From NCBI RefSeq assembly GCF_003206615.1, contig NZ_PZJW01000008.1, positions 18,713 through 82,712 on the forward strand: a DNA stretch of 64,000 bases, given 5' to 3'. Both the position numbers and the translations under genes were made by a program. The DNA is from Salinicola acroporae (GTDB lineage: Bacteria > Pseudomonadota > Gammaproteobacteria > Pseudomonadales > Halomonadaceae). Shown piece after piece: positions 1-8,971 of this stretch. Within the stretch, counting starts at the first letter, position 1; each line of letters opens with the position of its first letter. The notes beneath the pieces are model-generated. The model saw nothing but the letters and a program-made list of their open reading frames with translations, was not told the origin of the DNA and ran no database searches.

Positions 1-35
1 ACGGGGGCTTCTTCGTCTGGTCACCACCCTGGCGG

Positions 36-608
36 CTACTGCCCCAGGACCTGCAGCTGCACGTCGGCGGCACCGTCCTGAATCATGCCGAGTTGCTCAG
101 CAGCCTTTCGCGAGAGGTCGATGATGCGGCCATCGACGAAGGGGCCGCGATCGTTGATACGCACCACCGTGCTTTCGCCGGAATCCAGCGCGGTCACCTT
201 CACCCGGGTGCCGAAGGGCAACGTCTTGTGGGCCGCCGTCATCGCCTGGCTGTCGTAGGGCTCGCCACTGGCCGTCAGCCGCCCTTCGAAGTAGGACGCA
301 TAGAACGTCGCTTCGCCCAGCCGCTTTTTCCCGATCGATTGCACCGAGTGCGCCTGCTCATCACCAGAGACTGCGCCGGGGTCGTTACCCATCGCCTTCT
401 TCGACTTGGCAATGGATTTCGCCCCCGCCTTGGCGCTGGTCGCTGTCGACGCGGGTTGCCTGGATGAGGGGGAGTCCCACCCAGGCGGATGCGGGTTCGT
501 TGCACAGCCCGCCAGCAGGATCGACATCAGCGCGGCAGCGAGAAGCCTCTTTCGGGACTGGAGCCGGCTGGGCGACCCCGGCATGGCGTCGGCGGAATCG
601 GTCGTCAT
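36..608 (-). CDS. rlpA: RlpA-like septal lipoprotein (double-psi beta-barrel)
   Basis: About 190 residues. The N-terminus has a basic stretch, a hydrophobic segment and a lipobox LLAGC (Cys about 35), so it is probably an outer-membrane lipoprotein. The C-terminal half is an RlpA double-psi beta-barrel: [19 protein letters not shown], then [30 protein letters not shown] and ending QLGM. RlpA proteins bind or cleave peptide-stem-free glycan at the division site. Unlike E. coli RlpA there is no C-terminal SPOR domain, so this is a short form and its septal targeting is uncertain. The start at 608 is chosen because it gives a normal lipoprotein signal; an upstream in-frame ATG at 629 is possible. 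The ribosome site is weak for both. The gene stands alone, transcribed in the same direction as the following permease gene. Confidence 0.85.
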   Translation of the reverse strand: MTTDSADAMPGSPSRLQSRKRLLAAALMSILLAGCATNPHPPGWDSPSSRQPASTATSAKAGAKSIAKSKKAMGNDPGAVSGDEQAHSVQSIGKKRLGEATFYASYFEGRLTASGEPYDSQAMTAAHKTLPFGTRVKVTALDSGESTVVRINDRGPFVDGRIIDLSRKAAEQLGMIQDGAADVQLQVLGQ

Positions 609-677
609 CGTTCGGATACCTGATGTCATCTGACCATGGCGTAGTGCTGGATTCGACAATCATAATCGAAGATCGGC

Positions 678-2474
678 TCACGATAGCGGCCAAATGAGCA
701 AAATCAAGGGAATTGCCGTTACCATGACGACCAGCGACAGCGGCAGCCCGAGCTTCCAGTAGTCCCGGAAGTGATAACCCCCAGGGCCCATGACCAAGGT
801 ATTCGACTGGTGGCCGATCGGCGTCAGGAAGGCGCACGACGCGCTGACGGCCACCGCCATCAGGAACGGGTCGAGGGAGACTCCGAGGCCACTGGCGAGA
901 CTGGCGGCGATCGGCGCCATCAGCAGTGCCGCGGCGGCGTTGTTGATCACGTTGGAGAGCAGCAGCGTGATCGCGAACAGCGCCACCAGCGTGACAACCG
1001 GCGGCCAGCCGCTGCCCAGCGCCATCATGCCATCCGCCACCATCTGGGCGCCCCCGCTGGTCTCCAGCGCCGTTCCCACCGGCAACATCGCCGCCAGCAG
1101 CACGATCACCGGCCCCTCGATGGCGTCGTAGCCCTCACGCAGCGGCAGCACGCCCAGCGCCAGCGTGACCAGCGCCGCCAGCGCCAGCGCGATCGCCGCC
1201 GGCAGCAGGTCGAACATCATCGCCCCGATGGCGACCGCAAAGATCGCGACCGACAACAGCAGCTGACGCGGACGCCCCAACGACAGCTTGCGGCTGGCCA
1301 GCGGCAGGCACCCCAGCGCCGCCAGGCTCTCGCTGAGCCCATTCTCATCCCCCTGCAGCAGCAATACGTCTCCTGGCTGGAAACGCACCTCCCGTAGCCG
1401 TTGCTTCAGTCGTGTCCCATCCCTCGAGACCGCGACCAGGTGAAGCCCATGCTGATCAAGCAGTCGCAGTTGCGCCACCGTTCGCCGCGTCATCATCGAA
1501 TCGGTGCGCACCACCGCCTCGACCAGTTGCAGGTCTTCCGTGTCCAGCTTGGGCGCCTCGGTGGAGTCGGTTCCGTCGGCGTCCCGATCATGGGCGCCGA
1601 TGGTCAACCCGGCCTTGTCCTCCAGTTGCTTGAGATCGTCGGGATCCGCCTCGAGCAGCACGATGTCGCCGGCCTGCAGGGTGCCGAAGAAGCGGCTGCC
1701 GGCGAGCTGCTCACCGTCCCGGACGACGCCAAGGACCGGTACCGGCTCGTCGCAAACCTCGCGCAGCTGGCGTAGCGTCCAGCCTGCCGCCTTGGACTCC
1801 TCCCCGACCGTCAGCTCGCTCAGGTAGGCCGAGGTCTCGAACAGCTCGTCGGCTGAGGCCTGCCCTTGCCGCCGCGGCGTCAGGCGCCACCCCAGCAGCA
1901 CCATGAACGCCAGACCGGCCAGCGCGACGCCACCGCCCACGGGAGCGAAATCGAACATCCGGAAGGCGCTCTCCCCCTGGCTGGCACGGAAGGCGCTGAT
2001 GATAATGTTGGGCGGCGTACCGATCAGCGTGATCAGTCCACCCAGCAATGAGCCGAAAGCCAGCGGCATCAGCAGCAGCGATGGCGAGGTGCCGTGCTCG
2101 CGGGCGACGCGAACCGCCACCGGCAGCAACAGCGCCAGCGCGCCGACGTTGTTCATGACGGCGGACAGCAGGATGACCGTGGTGGTCAGCACCGCCAGTT
2201 GCCAGATCGGCTGGCTCCCCGCCTTGAGGGTCTTCTCCGCGATCCAGTCGACGACGCCGGAGTGTTCGAAACCGCGGCTGAGCACGAGTACCGCCGCCAC
2301 CGTGATGATCGCCGGATGGCCGAAGCCGGAGAACGCCTCGTCCGCCGGGACGACCCCCAGCAGCACGCAGGCCAGCAGTGCGGCCATGGCCACCAGATCG
2401 TAGCGGAACCGCCCCCAGACAAAGGCCGCCAGCGTCAACGCCAGTATGAGGAAGACCCAATATGCATCCTGCAT
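678..2474 (-). CDS. SLC13/DASS-family anion permease with two RCK_C domains
   Basis: About 598 residues. An N-terminal block of membrane helices (from YWVFLILALTLAAFVWGRFRYD) and a C-terminal block flank a soluble region at roughly residues 200-390. That region contains two TrkA-C (RCK_C) domains, each with the typical run of the kind AGSRFFGTLQAGDIVLLEAD and RFQPGDVLLLQGD. Conserved loops such as LIGTPPNIIISAFR and ALLLPVAVRVAREHG match sodium-coupled dicarboxylate/sulfate permeases. The substrate cannot be read from the sequence; sulfate, carboxylates and other anions all occur in this family. The ATG at 2474 is preferred because AAGGAG lies about 7 bases upstream; an in-frame extension of 10 codons lacks this. 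No operon partner is evident. Confidence 0.88.
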   Translation of the reverse strand: MQDAYWVFLILALTLAAFVWGRFRYDLVAMAALLACVLLGVVPADEAFSGFGHPAIITVAAVLVLSRGFEHSGVVDWIAEKTLKAGSQPIWQLAVLTTTVILLSAVMNNVGALALLLPVAVRVAREHGTSPSLLLMPLAFGSLLGGLITLIGTPPNIIISAFRASQGESAFRMFDFAPVGGGVALAGLAFMVLLGWRLTPRRQGQASADELFETSAYLSELTVGEESKAAGWTLRQLREVCDEPVPVLGVVRDGEQLAGSRFFGTLQAGDIVLLEADPDDLKQLEDKAGLTIGAHDRDADGTDSTEAPKLDTEDLQLVEAVVRTDSMMTRRTVAQLRLLDQHGLHLVAVSRDGTRLKQRLREVRFQPGDVLLLQGDENGLSESLAALGCLPLASRKLSLGRPRQLLLSVAIFAVAIGAMMFDLLPAAIALALAALVTLALGVLPLREGYDAIEGPVIVLLAAMLPVGTALETSGGAQMVADGMMALGSGWPPVVTLVALFAITLLLSNVINNAAAALLMAPIAASLASGLGVSLDPFLMAVAVSASCAFLTPIGHQSNTLVMGPGGYHFRDYWKLGLPLSLVVMVTAIPLILLIWPLS

Positions 2475-2512
2475 CGACACACTCCTTGTGCGAACGAAGG
2501 CCACCCGGACCG

Positions 2513-2546
2513 AAAAAGCCGACGCCGCGTGATCGCGGCGTCGGCT
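2513..2546 (-). terminator. Rho-independent terminator after qorA
   Basis: A perfect 13-bp inverted repeat (arms 2517-2529 and 2534-2546, loop TGAT) rich in GC. Read on the minus strand it is followed by a run of five T. It lies about 30 bases after the qorA stop codon. Confidence 0.88.
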
Positions 2547-2575
2547 TCGATATCATACGACAAAGTGCGCGGGCT

Positions 2576-3553
2576 TTACGGAATCAGAATCGTCGATCCC
2601 GTGGTCCGGCGGGACGCCAGCGCCTCCTGCGCCTTGCCGGCTTCGTCCAGCGTGAAGCGCTGGGCGATATCGACCTTGACCTTGCCGCTTTCGAGCATGT
2701 CGAACAGGTCGAGACACATTTCCTCGAAGCGCTCGCGCGTGTCGGCGTAGCCGTTGAGGCTGGGCCGGGTCAGGTAGAGCGACCCCTTCTGGTTGAGGAT
2801 GCCCACGTTGACGCCGTCGACGGCGCCGGACGCATTGCCGAAGCTGACCATCAGCCCCCGCGGCGCCAGGCAGTCGAGCGAAGTGGTCCAGGTGTCCTTG
2901 CCGACGGAGTCGTACACCACCGGCACCATCGCACCGCCAGTCAGCTCGCGAACGCGTTCGACCACGTTCTCCTCGCGATAATTGATCGTCGCCCAGGCGC
3001 CGTTCTTCTTCGCCAGCTCGGCCTTCTCGGCGGAACCGACCGTGCCGATCACCTTGACGCCCAGCGCCTTCGCCCATTGACAGGCGATCGAACCGACACC
3101 GCCCGCGGCAGCGTGGAAGAGGATGGTCTCGCCCCCTTCCAGCGGGAACGTCTGACGCAACAGATACTGGGTGGTCAGCCCCTTGAGCATGGCGGCCGCG
3201 GCGGTCTCGAAGGGAATGTCCTCCGGCAGTTGGACGACCTTGTCCGCTGGCAGCACGTGGTATTGCGAATAGGCGCCAAGGGGACCCTGGGCATAGGCGA
3301 CACGATCTCCCTCTTCGAGATGGGTCACGCCCTCGCCGACGGCGTCGATCACCCCGGCACCCTCTGTCCCCAGCCCGGACGGCATGGCCGGCGCCGGATA
3401 GAGGCCGGTGCGGAAATAGATATCGATGAAGTTGAGACCGATGGCGTGGTTCTTGACCCTGACTTCTCCCGCCTTGGGTTCGGCCGGCTCGACCTCGACG
3501 GTCTCGAGGACTTCGGGGCCGCCGGTGCGGGCGAACTGAATGCGCTTGGCCAT
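2576..3553 (-). CDS. qorA: NADPH:quinone oxidoreductase
   Basis: 325 residues, the usual length for QorA. It belongs to the zinc-independent medium-chain dehydrogenase/reductase family. It has the GroES-like N-terminal half (INFIDxYxRxGLYP-type stretch NFIDIYFRTGLYPAPA, then PSGLGTEGAGV) and a Rossmann half with the nucleotide-binding segment HAAAGGVGSIACQWAKALG. The C-terminal MVSFGNASGAVDGVN and LNQKGSLYLTRPSL are characteristic of QorA. It would reduce quinones with NADPH in the cytoplasm. The start at 3553 has AAGGAAA about 5 bases upstream; in-frame codons further upstream are not needed. It is followed by its own strong terminator, so it is probably transcribed alone or with the gene upstream of it. 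Confidence 0.93.
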   Translation of the reverse strand: MAKRIQFARTGGPEVLETVEVEPAEPKAGEVRVKNHAIGLNFIDIYFRTGLYPAPAMPSGLGTEGAGVIDAVGEGVTHLEEGDRVAYAQGPLGAYSQYHVLPADKVVQLPEDIPFETAAAAMLKGLTTQYLLRQTFPLEGGETILFHAAAGGVGSIACQWAKALGVKVIGTVGSAEKAELAKKNGAWATINYREENVVERVRELTGGAMVPVVYDSVGKDTWTTSLDCLAPRGLMVSFGNASGAVDGVNVGILNQKGSLYLTRPSLNGYADTRERFEEMCLDLFDMLESGKVKVDIAQRFTLDEAGKAQEALASRRTTGSTILIP

Positions 3554-3654
3554 GACGTTTCCTTGTTGGGCTGGTGACTCTCGGTCTGTCATCCAAGCGC
3601 CATTCCCGGAGCGGGTCAAGTCGCCGGGCGAGCCCACGTCAGGATCGAACGCTG

Positions 3655-4227
3655 TCAGGCGATGTTCGAATAGCGCTCCAGGGCGGCGACGAAGCGTGAC
3701 TTGTAGGCCTCGAACGTCTCCGGCTCCTGCTTGAAGGTGCGCACGATACCATCGCCATTGAAGCGCACCACGCTAGGCAGCACACCGTTCACCGGGGTCG
3801 GGTGGAGCGGGCCCAGACCGATACGCAGGCCCCCCTCGCCGTCGACCCAGCGCTCGATGCCGCAGCGTCGGAAGAACGCCTCGCCCGCCTCGTCGGCGGC
3901 CGTCACGCGTAACGGGGCCTTCTCCGCCAGTGTCTTGACCAGATGCCGACTGTGCCGGGTGTCGCCCTTGCCCTCCGGCGTCGACAGCATGCCCACCTCC
4001 ATGGTCCCGCCGTCGACATCGGACGAGATCAGGGCCAGACACAGCACGGTGCCGTCATCCTCGGTCAACGCGAACAAGCGCGCCGCCTCCTGCTCGAACA
4101 GCACGCCCTGGGTGCCGGCGAAGGTCACCAACGGCGCCAGCCCCGCCTCCTGGCCGTAGACGCTGGCACAGAGTTTGGCGAGGCAGGCTTCGCGGATCTC
4201 GGGATTCTTGACGTGGACGACCTTCAT
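3655..4227 (-). CDS. Conserved protein, possible GNAT-like fold
   Basis: 190 residues, soluble, no signal peptide. I do not recognise the family with confidence. The pattern of a central region (TVLCLALISSDVDGGTMEVGMLSTPEGKGDTRHSR) followed by a helix with AGEAFFRRCGIERW resembles an N-acetyltransferase core, where the last helix commonly ends in a Tyr/Phe-x-x-x-Gly-F type motif. The acetyl-CoA pyrophosphate loop (Q/RxxGxG/A) is not clear, so this is only a suggestion. The start at 4227 has a good AGGAG site. It lies 100 bases upstream of qorA on the same strand and may be co-transcribed with it. Confidence 0.7.
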   Translation of the reverse strand: MKVVHVKNPEIREACLAKLCASVYGQEAGLAPLVTFAGTQGVLFEQEAARLFALTEDDGTVLCLALISSDVDGGTMEVGMLSTPEGKGDTRHSRHLVKTLAEKAPLRVTAADEAGEAFFRRCGIERWVDGEGGLRIGLGPLHPTPVNGVLPSVVRFNGDGIVRTFKQEPETFEAYKSRFVAALERYSNIA

Positions 4228-4260
4228 GATGCTTCTCCTGACTGGTTGCCTCTTGGCGCA

Positions 4261-4313
4261 CTGCCGGTGGCTTCGGCCGGTGTGACGTGCTGCCGGCGGG
4301 TTCGGGCCGGTGT
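4261..4313. repeat. Imperfect tandem duplication, unit about 24 bases
   Basis: Two near-identical GC-rich units (4261-4283 and 4290-4313) begin CTGCCGG and end GGCCGGTGT in the short gap upstream of the 190-residue protein. They may form competing hairpins in the leader. No function is evident. Confidence 0.4.
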
Positions 4314-4388
4314 AGCAAGCCGCGCAGCCTAGCATAATCTCCCCAGGCGGGCCCGCCTTGGCCCCGGGGCGAGGTTCGAGTCAGCAGC

Positions 4389-5171
4389 TCATGCAGGCTC
4401 TCGCGGCTTGATCAGCGGACACGCCTGACAGTATTCCGATGGGCGGGTGGCCTTGAAATAGAGACAACAAGTCCGGCGAAAGCGGACCGAACCGTCGTCG
4501 TCCGATCGGGTGCGCGGGTGGAAAAATCGCGCCAGGGGATTGAAATCGAGTCCGAAAAGCGACGGCTGGGCGGTGAGCAAAAAACCATAATCCGCCTCTC
4601 GGCGCTGTCTCGTGAGAGCATCCCCTACGCCGCTCAGCCGGCGTTCGTAGAGCGAATAGACCCTGACCGCCAGGTTTTCCCACAGGATGCGTTCCGGTAC
4701 GCCCCCCACATCCTGAAGCGTGCGCCATAGCGGTGCGACCGTCTGCGCGAACAGCACATGCAGGATCTCCCGGCGAGCGCGGTGGCGTCGCGAGGCCGCC
4801 AACGCCTCGCTCTCGAGCGTCCACAGTGGCAACGACGACGTCCACAGGCCATCGTCGTGCGAATATTCGATGATGCAATTGGCGGCGGAAAGATCGAGCC
4901 TGCGATCGCAGACCGACAGGGCGTATAGCGGTGCGCCGGTAAGCAGGAAGGCCAAGCGTTTCGACAGCAACGATGCCGTCGTGCGCCGCTCGGGGGATCC
5001 CATCACCGGTCCCAGATGATCGAGCAGTTCGCGACAGCGCCCGGGATCGAGAAAATCGGCTACGTCCAGCGAGCGCGAGTCCGCCCGTTCGGCCGACTTC
5101 AAGCGCAGCGGGCCTGCCAGGTAGCGCCAATCCGCAGGATCGAAACCGTGGGTGCGGGACGCCTCGCTCAT
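4389..5171 (-). CDS. FhuF-like siderophore-iron reductase
   Basis: 260 residues. The C-terminus carries a CC-x11-C-x2-C cluster (Cys235, 236, 248, 251) that matches the unusual [2Fe-2S] site of FhuF-type ferric siderophore reductases. In these proteins it is CC-x10-C-x2-C. The body has the helical FhuF/IucA-C-like fold, with no membrane segments. It would reduce Fe3+ in a hydroxamate-type siderophore after import, releasing iron in the cytoplasm. The start at 5171 overlaps the ATPase stop as ATGA and has GGGAGGGGAC just upstream. It is the last gene of the siderophore operon, so location and cysteine motif agree. The exact siderophore is unknown. Confidence 0.85.
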   Translation of the reverse strand: MSEASRTHGFDPADWRYLAGPLRLKSAERADSRSLDVADFLDPGRCRELLDHLGPVMGSPERRTTASLLSKRLAFLLTGAPLYALSVCDRRLDLSAANCIIEYSHDDGLWTSSLPLWTLESEALAASRRHRARREILHVLFAQTVAPLWRTLQDVGGVPERILWENLAVRVYSLYERRLSGVGDALTRQRREADYGFLLTAQPSLFGLDFNPLARFFHPRTRSDDDGSVRFRRTCCLYFKATRPSEYCQACPLIKPREPA

Positions 5172-5959
5172 GTCCCCTCCCGCCTGGCGAACGGAATGCA
5201 CAGCGGCGTATGGAAATAGGGGTCATCGATCACCTGGCAATCGAGCTGGAAGATCTCCTTGACCCGCTGGCGGGTGATCACTTCGTGGGGCGTGCCCTGC
5301 GCGTGGATCCGGCCATCGCGCAGCGCCACGATATGATCGGCGTAGCGACAGGCCAGGTTGAGATCGTGAAGCACCATGACGATGGTCTTGCCCGACACTT
5401 GGTTGAGACTCGCAAGCAACTCCAGCACCTCCATCTGATGAGCGAGGTCGAGAAAGGATGTCGGCTCGTCGAGCAGCATCAAGGGCGTATCCTGGGCCAC
5501 CGCCATGGCGATCCAGGCACGCTGGCGCTGCCCCCCGGAGAGCGTGTCCACGCTGCGGTGGGCATCCCCCAGCAGGTCGGTGCGTGACAGCGCTCGCTCC
5601 ACCTGCCGCTCATCCTCTTCGGACCATTGGGCGCGCCAGCTCTGATGCGGATGGCGTCCCAGACTCACCAGTTGGCGGACCGTGATCCCTTCCGGGGCCA
5701 CCGGGTGCTGCGGCAACAGCGATAGCGTCCGTGCCACGATCCGGGTTGGCTGGCGATGAATATTCTTGCCATCCAGCGCGACACCGCCCTGCCAAGGCGT
5801 CAACAGTCGGGCCAGAGCTTTCAGCAACGTGCTCTTGCCGCAGCCATTGCTGCCCACCAGCACCGATATCTTGCTCTCAGGCAGTTCCAGCGAGAGATGA
5901 CGCAGAATGGCCTGACGCTGGTAGCCCAGCGTGAGATCGTTCGCGGAGAGCATCGCCAT
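5168..5959 (-). CDS. Siderophore ABC transporter ATP-binding protein
   Basis: 263 residues, FecE/FhuC/FepC family. Walker A GSNGCGKST lies at residues 36-44, the Q-loop at QHPVAPEG, the signature LSGGQ at 140-144, Walker B LMLLDE at 160-165 and an H-loop in VLHDLN. It energises import by the two permeases encoded immediately upstream. It starts 3 bases after the permease gene and overlaps the FhuF-like gene by 4 bases, so translation is probably coupled. The family handles ferric siderophores, haem or B12. The adjacent FhuF-like reductase and the siderophore-type receptor favour a siderophore. Confidence 0.95.
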   Translation of the reverse strand: MAMLSANDLTLGYQRQAILRHLSLELPESKISVLVGSNGCGKSTLLKALARLLTPWQGGVALDGKNIHRQPTRIVARTLSLLPQHPVAPEGITVRQLVSLGRHPHQSWRAQWSEEDERQVERALSRTDLLGDAHRSVDTLSGGQRQRAWIAMAVAQDTPLMLLDEPTSFLDLAHQMEVLELLASLNQVSGKTIVMVLHDLNLACRYADHIVALRDGRIHAQGTPHEVITRQRVKEIFQLDCQVIDDPYFHTPLCIPFARREGT

Positions 5960-5962
5960 GGA

Positions 5963-6991
5963 TCAACGCACCTGTCGGATCAGCAACATCAGAAAGAACG
6001 GCGCGCCAATGGCCGCCACGAAAATCCCCGCCGGTAGATCCAGCGGCAGAAATAGCGTCCGCCCCACCAGGTCCGCCAGCATGACCACGATCGCGCCAGC
6101 AGCGATCGCCATCACGATCTGCGCCGCGCCCGGCACGGGCACCAGACGTCTGGCAAGGTGCGGGGCAATGAGACCCACGAACGCGATTGCCCCGCCCCAG
6201 GCCACGGCCAGTCCGGCAATTACCGCCGCCAGCAGCGTGAGCGCACCCCGCATCCGCTGCACGCGTACCCCGATGCCGACCGCCAGGGCGTCGTCGACCG
6301 CCGCCAGCAACGCGTACCGCACCAGCGGTGCCATCGCGACGAGCGCCAGGGCGAGACCGATAGAGAGACGCGCGACCTCGGACCAGTTGCCGCCGTATAC
6401 GCTCCCGGTCAGCCACACGTAGGCCGACAGCGTGGTCGAAAACGGACTGGAAACCAGCAGAAACGTGGTGGCCGCGGTCAGCAGTGCAGAGAGCCCGATT
6501 CCCATCAGCACCAGCCGTAACGGCGTCACACCCTGCTGCCAGGCCAGCCAGTACACGATGCCGACCGCCATCAAGGCGCCCCCGGCCGCCGCCAACGGAA
6601 GCCAGGCATGGCCCAGGTCGGCGGCCAACAGCGAGAAATAAGCCACGGCGGCGGCGCTGGCACCGCTGGTCACGCCCAGGGTATCCGGCGATGCCAAAGG
6701 GTTGCGCATGACCTGCTGCAACAGCCAGCCGGAAAGCGCCAGCGCCCCGCCCACCAGCGCCGCCAGCAGGGTCCGCGGCAAACGCAGTTGCCAGACGATC
6801 AGTCCCGTGTCGCTGAGCGGCGCCGACAGCGCGGCCAGCAACTCAGGCGGCGTCAACGCTATCTTGCCCAGCGACAGGCAGCCCGCCAGCGCCACACCCA
6901 CCACTCCCCAGGCCATCACCACGCGCCACCATGGACGCCATACGATAGCTCGCGAGAATCGGCCCAACCTCAGCGCCTGGATCTCAGCCAT
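5963..6991 (-). CDS. Siderophore ABC transporter permease (FecD/FepG type)
   Basis: 342 residues with about 9-10 membrane helices and the FecCD hallmark sequences: RLPRTLLAALVGGALALSGWLLQQVMRNPLASPDTLGVTSGASA near the N-terminus and WGGAIAFVGLIAPHLARRLV near the C-terminus. The latter is the coupling region for the ATPase. It forms an inner-membrane heterodimer with the neighbouring permease. Its start overlaps the end of the upstream permease gene by 8 bases. The two permeases are paralogous to each other, as usual for this transporter class. Confidence 0.95.
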   Translation of the reverse strand: MAEIQALRLGRFSRAIVWRPWWRVVMAWGVVGVALAGCLSLGKIALTPPELLAALSAPLSDTGLIVWQLRLPRTLLAALVGGALALSGWLLQQVMRNPLASPDTLGVTSGASAAAVAYFSLLAADLGHAWLPLAAAGGALMAVGIVYWLAWQQGVTPLRLVLMGIGLSALLTAATTFLLVSSPFSTTLSAYVWLTGSVYGGNWSEVARLSIGLALALVAMAPLVRYALLAAVDDALAVGIGVRVQRMRGALTLLAAVIAGLAVAWGGAIAFVGLIAPHLARRLVPVPGAAQIVMAIAAGAIVVMLADLVGRTLFLPLDLPAGIFVAAIGAPFFLMLLIRQVR

Positions 6992-8009
6992 GGCGGACGC
7001 CCTGCCGTCTTACCAGCAGCATGAAAAACGGGGCACCGACCAACGCGGTCATCACACCCAGCGGTACCTCACCGGGCGGGATCAACGTCCGCGCGGCGAT
7101 ATCGGCACACAGCAGCAGGACGGCGCCGATCAATGCGGCCAACGGGAGCCAATGGCGATGATCCGGCGTCGCCAGACGCCGCGCGATGTGAGGCACGATC
7201 AGACCGACGAAGGCAATATTGCCCGCCATGCTGACCGAGGCCCCCGCCAGCAGCACGATCAGCGTGATCGATGCCAACTGCAGACGCCTCACGGATACCC
7301 CGGCGCCCACGGCGACGGCCTCCCCGGCCGCCAGCACGTTCCATTGGCGTAGCCAGGGCACGCAAGCCAGTAGTGCCACCAGCGCCAGTATCAGCATCGG
7401 CCAGGTGTCCGTGAGCGGCCGGCCGGCGACCGAGCCGGCAAGCCAGAAGAGTACCGAATCCAGGCCCTGCTGATCGACCACCAGAAGCGCCTGACTGAAG
7501 GCATGGAACAGCGCTGTCAATGCCGCGCCGGCCAGCAGCAGCCGCAGCGGCCCGGCGGTTGGACCTCGACGCATGGCAAGGCTCCATACCAGCGCGACCG
7601 CCAGCGCCGCACCGACAAACGCTCCCAGGTTGGCCACCGCTGCCGGCAAGCCACCTCCCATCGTGGCAAGGGCGACGACGGCGAACAGCGCGCCGGCGTT
7701 GACCCCCAGCAGGCCGGGTGCGGCCAGGGGGTTGCGTGTCAACGTCTGCATGATGCCACCCGCCACCCCGAGGCTGGCCCCGACCACCGCGGCCAGCAGC
7801 GTCCGCGGCAGCCGTGTGGTACGAATCAGCAGATCATCGACATTGGTCGGCGACGGCGACCAGAGCGCGTGCCATAGCTCGCCGAAGCCAAACCACTGCG
7901 GCCCGGCCGTCAGGCTGACCGACATCACCAGCACGAGCGACAATACGATTAGACCCGGCGCGACCCAGGACCGCGCGCGCGTCGATTCCAGACTGACATC
8001 GCCACTCAT
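6984..8009 (-). CDS. Siderophore ABC transporter permease (FecC/FepD type)
   Basis: 341 residues, a hydrophobic FecCD-family permease. The conserved RLPRTLLAAVVGASLGVAGG and QTLTRNPLAAPGLLGVNAGA are near residues 60-110, and SMAGNIAFVGLIVPHIARRL is near the C-terminus. It pairs with the second permease to make the channel for the iron complex. Its start overlaps the binding-protein gene by 4 bases (ATGA) and its end overlaps the second permease gene by 8 bases. The whole run from receptor to reductase therefore reads as one operon. Confidence 0.95.
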   Translation of the reverse strand: MSGDVSLESTRARSWVAPGLIVLSLVLVMSVSLTAGPQWFGFGELWHALWSPSPTNVDDLLIRTTRLPRTLLAAVVGASLGVAGGIMQTLTRNPLAAPGLLGVNAGALFAVVALATMGGGLPAAVANLGAFVGAALAVALVWSLAMRRGPTAGPLRLLLAGAALTALFHAFSQALLVVDQQGLDSVLFWLAGSVAGRPLTDTWPMLILALVALLACVPWLRQWNVLAAGEAVAVGAGVSVRRLQLASITLIVLLAGASVSMAGNIAFVGLIVPHIARRLATPDHRHWLPLAALIGAVLLLCADIAARTLIPPGEVPLGVMTALVGAPFFMLLVRRQGVRHG

Positions 8010-8968
8010 GTCCGCCCCCGCCGCTCAGCGCCCGTCAACCAGGCGTCGATGTCGTCGAGCATGGCGAAAACGCCCAGGATGCCTCCGGAAAGGCTCCAGT
8101 CGATGGCATCGATTTCCCAGACTTCGCCCTGTCTCGGCGCGGCCATCCGCTGCCATAGCAGGTGGGCCCTCAATCGACGGTAGTGTTCCGCCACGGCGGC
8201 ACCGCGACCGTGACGCATGACGAAGAACACGTCGGCGTCCAGCGCCGGCAGGCCCTCGACGCCGCTCAACTTGAGCGAGACGCCGGAAAGATCACGCTGC
8301 ACATCGTTCCAGCGAAAACCCAATGCGGCCAGAACCGATCCGCCGAAGCTCTCGGCGAGATAGCTGCGCACCTCATTGGCCCGGATGTCGAGCAGGGACA
8401 CCGTCACCGGCCAGCGCGCCCCGAAATGCTCGCGCAGGCGCCGACGCAACCGCGACAGCCGCCGCGTGAGTCGGGTCGACAACGCCGCCGCGTTCGCCTG
8501 CCTGGACAGTGCCTCCCCCATCACCGTCAGCGTCTCCCGATAGCGGTAGATTTCATCGAACATCACCACCGGCGCCAATTGGGAGAGCAGCGGTTCGATG
8601 CGCTGGTGACGAAAGCGCGACGCCACGATCAGGTCGGGCCCGAGCAGCGCGATGTCCTCGAGACTCGGCTGGGTCTCGAGGCCAACCAGGGTGGCCCCCG
8701 ACAGCGCCGAGCGCAGGTAAGGATAGATCGGCTTGTCGAGCCAAGACTCGACGACCCCGACCGGTAACACCCCCAGCGCGACCGCCGTATCCGTAGCGCC
8801 CTGAAATAGCGTCACGATGCGTGGCGCGGACGCGTCGCGCTTGTCGCCTGCGGCGAATGCCACACCGGGCGCCACCCCCAGGGCCAGTGCCATGACCAAT
8901 AACTCGCGCCGCGTCATCGGGCCCTTGCCTGCCATCGATCCCCAGGACCCGGTCGCTTGCCGCGCCAT
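8006..8968 (-). CDS. Periplasmic iron-siderophore binding protein
   Basis: 320 residues at the longest. It contains an RR-bearing signal sequence (MTRRELLVMALALGVAPGVAFA) and a class III binding fold: RIVTLFQGATDTAVALGVLPVGV, then LEDIALLGPDLIVASRFRHQ and the C-terminal lobe LGVFAMLDDIDAWL. It resembles FhuD/FecB-type proteins that deliver ferric complexes to the permeases. The annotated start at 8968 lies 3 bases after the receptor stop codon and lacks a clear ribosome site. ATG codons at 8935 (GGGGA upstream) or 8917 (directly at the signal peptide) are reasonable alternatives. It overlaps the first permease gene. Confidence 0.92.
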   Translation of the reverse strand: MARQATGSWGSMAGKGPMTRRELLVMALALGVAPGVAFAAGDKRDASAPRIVTLFQGATDTAVALGVLPVGVVESWLDKPIYPYLRSALSGATLVGLETQPSLEDIALLGPDLIVASRFRHQRIEPLLSQLAPVVMFDEIYRYRETLTVMGEALSRQANAAALSTRLTRRLSRLRRRLREHFGARWPVTVSLLDIRANEVRSYLAESFGGSVLAALGFRWNDVQRDLSGVSLKLSGVEGLPALDADVFFVMRHGRGAAVAEHYRRLRAHLLWQRMAAPRQGEVWEIDAIDWSLSGGILGVFAMLDDIDAWLTGAERRGRT

Positions 8969-8971
8969 TGA

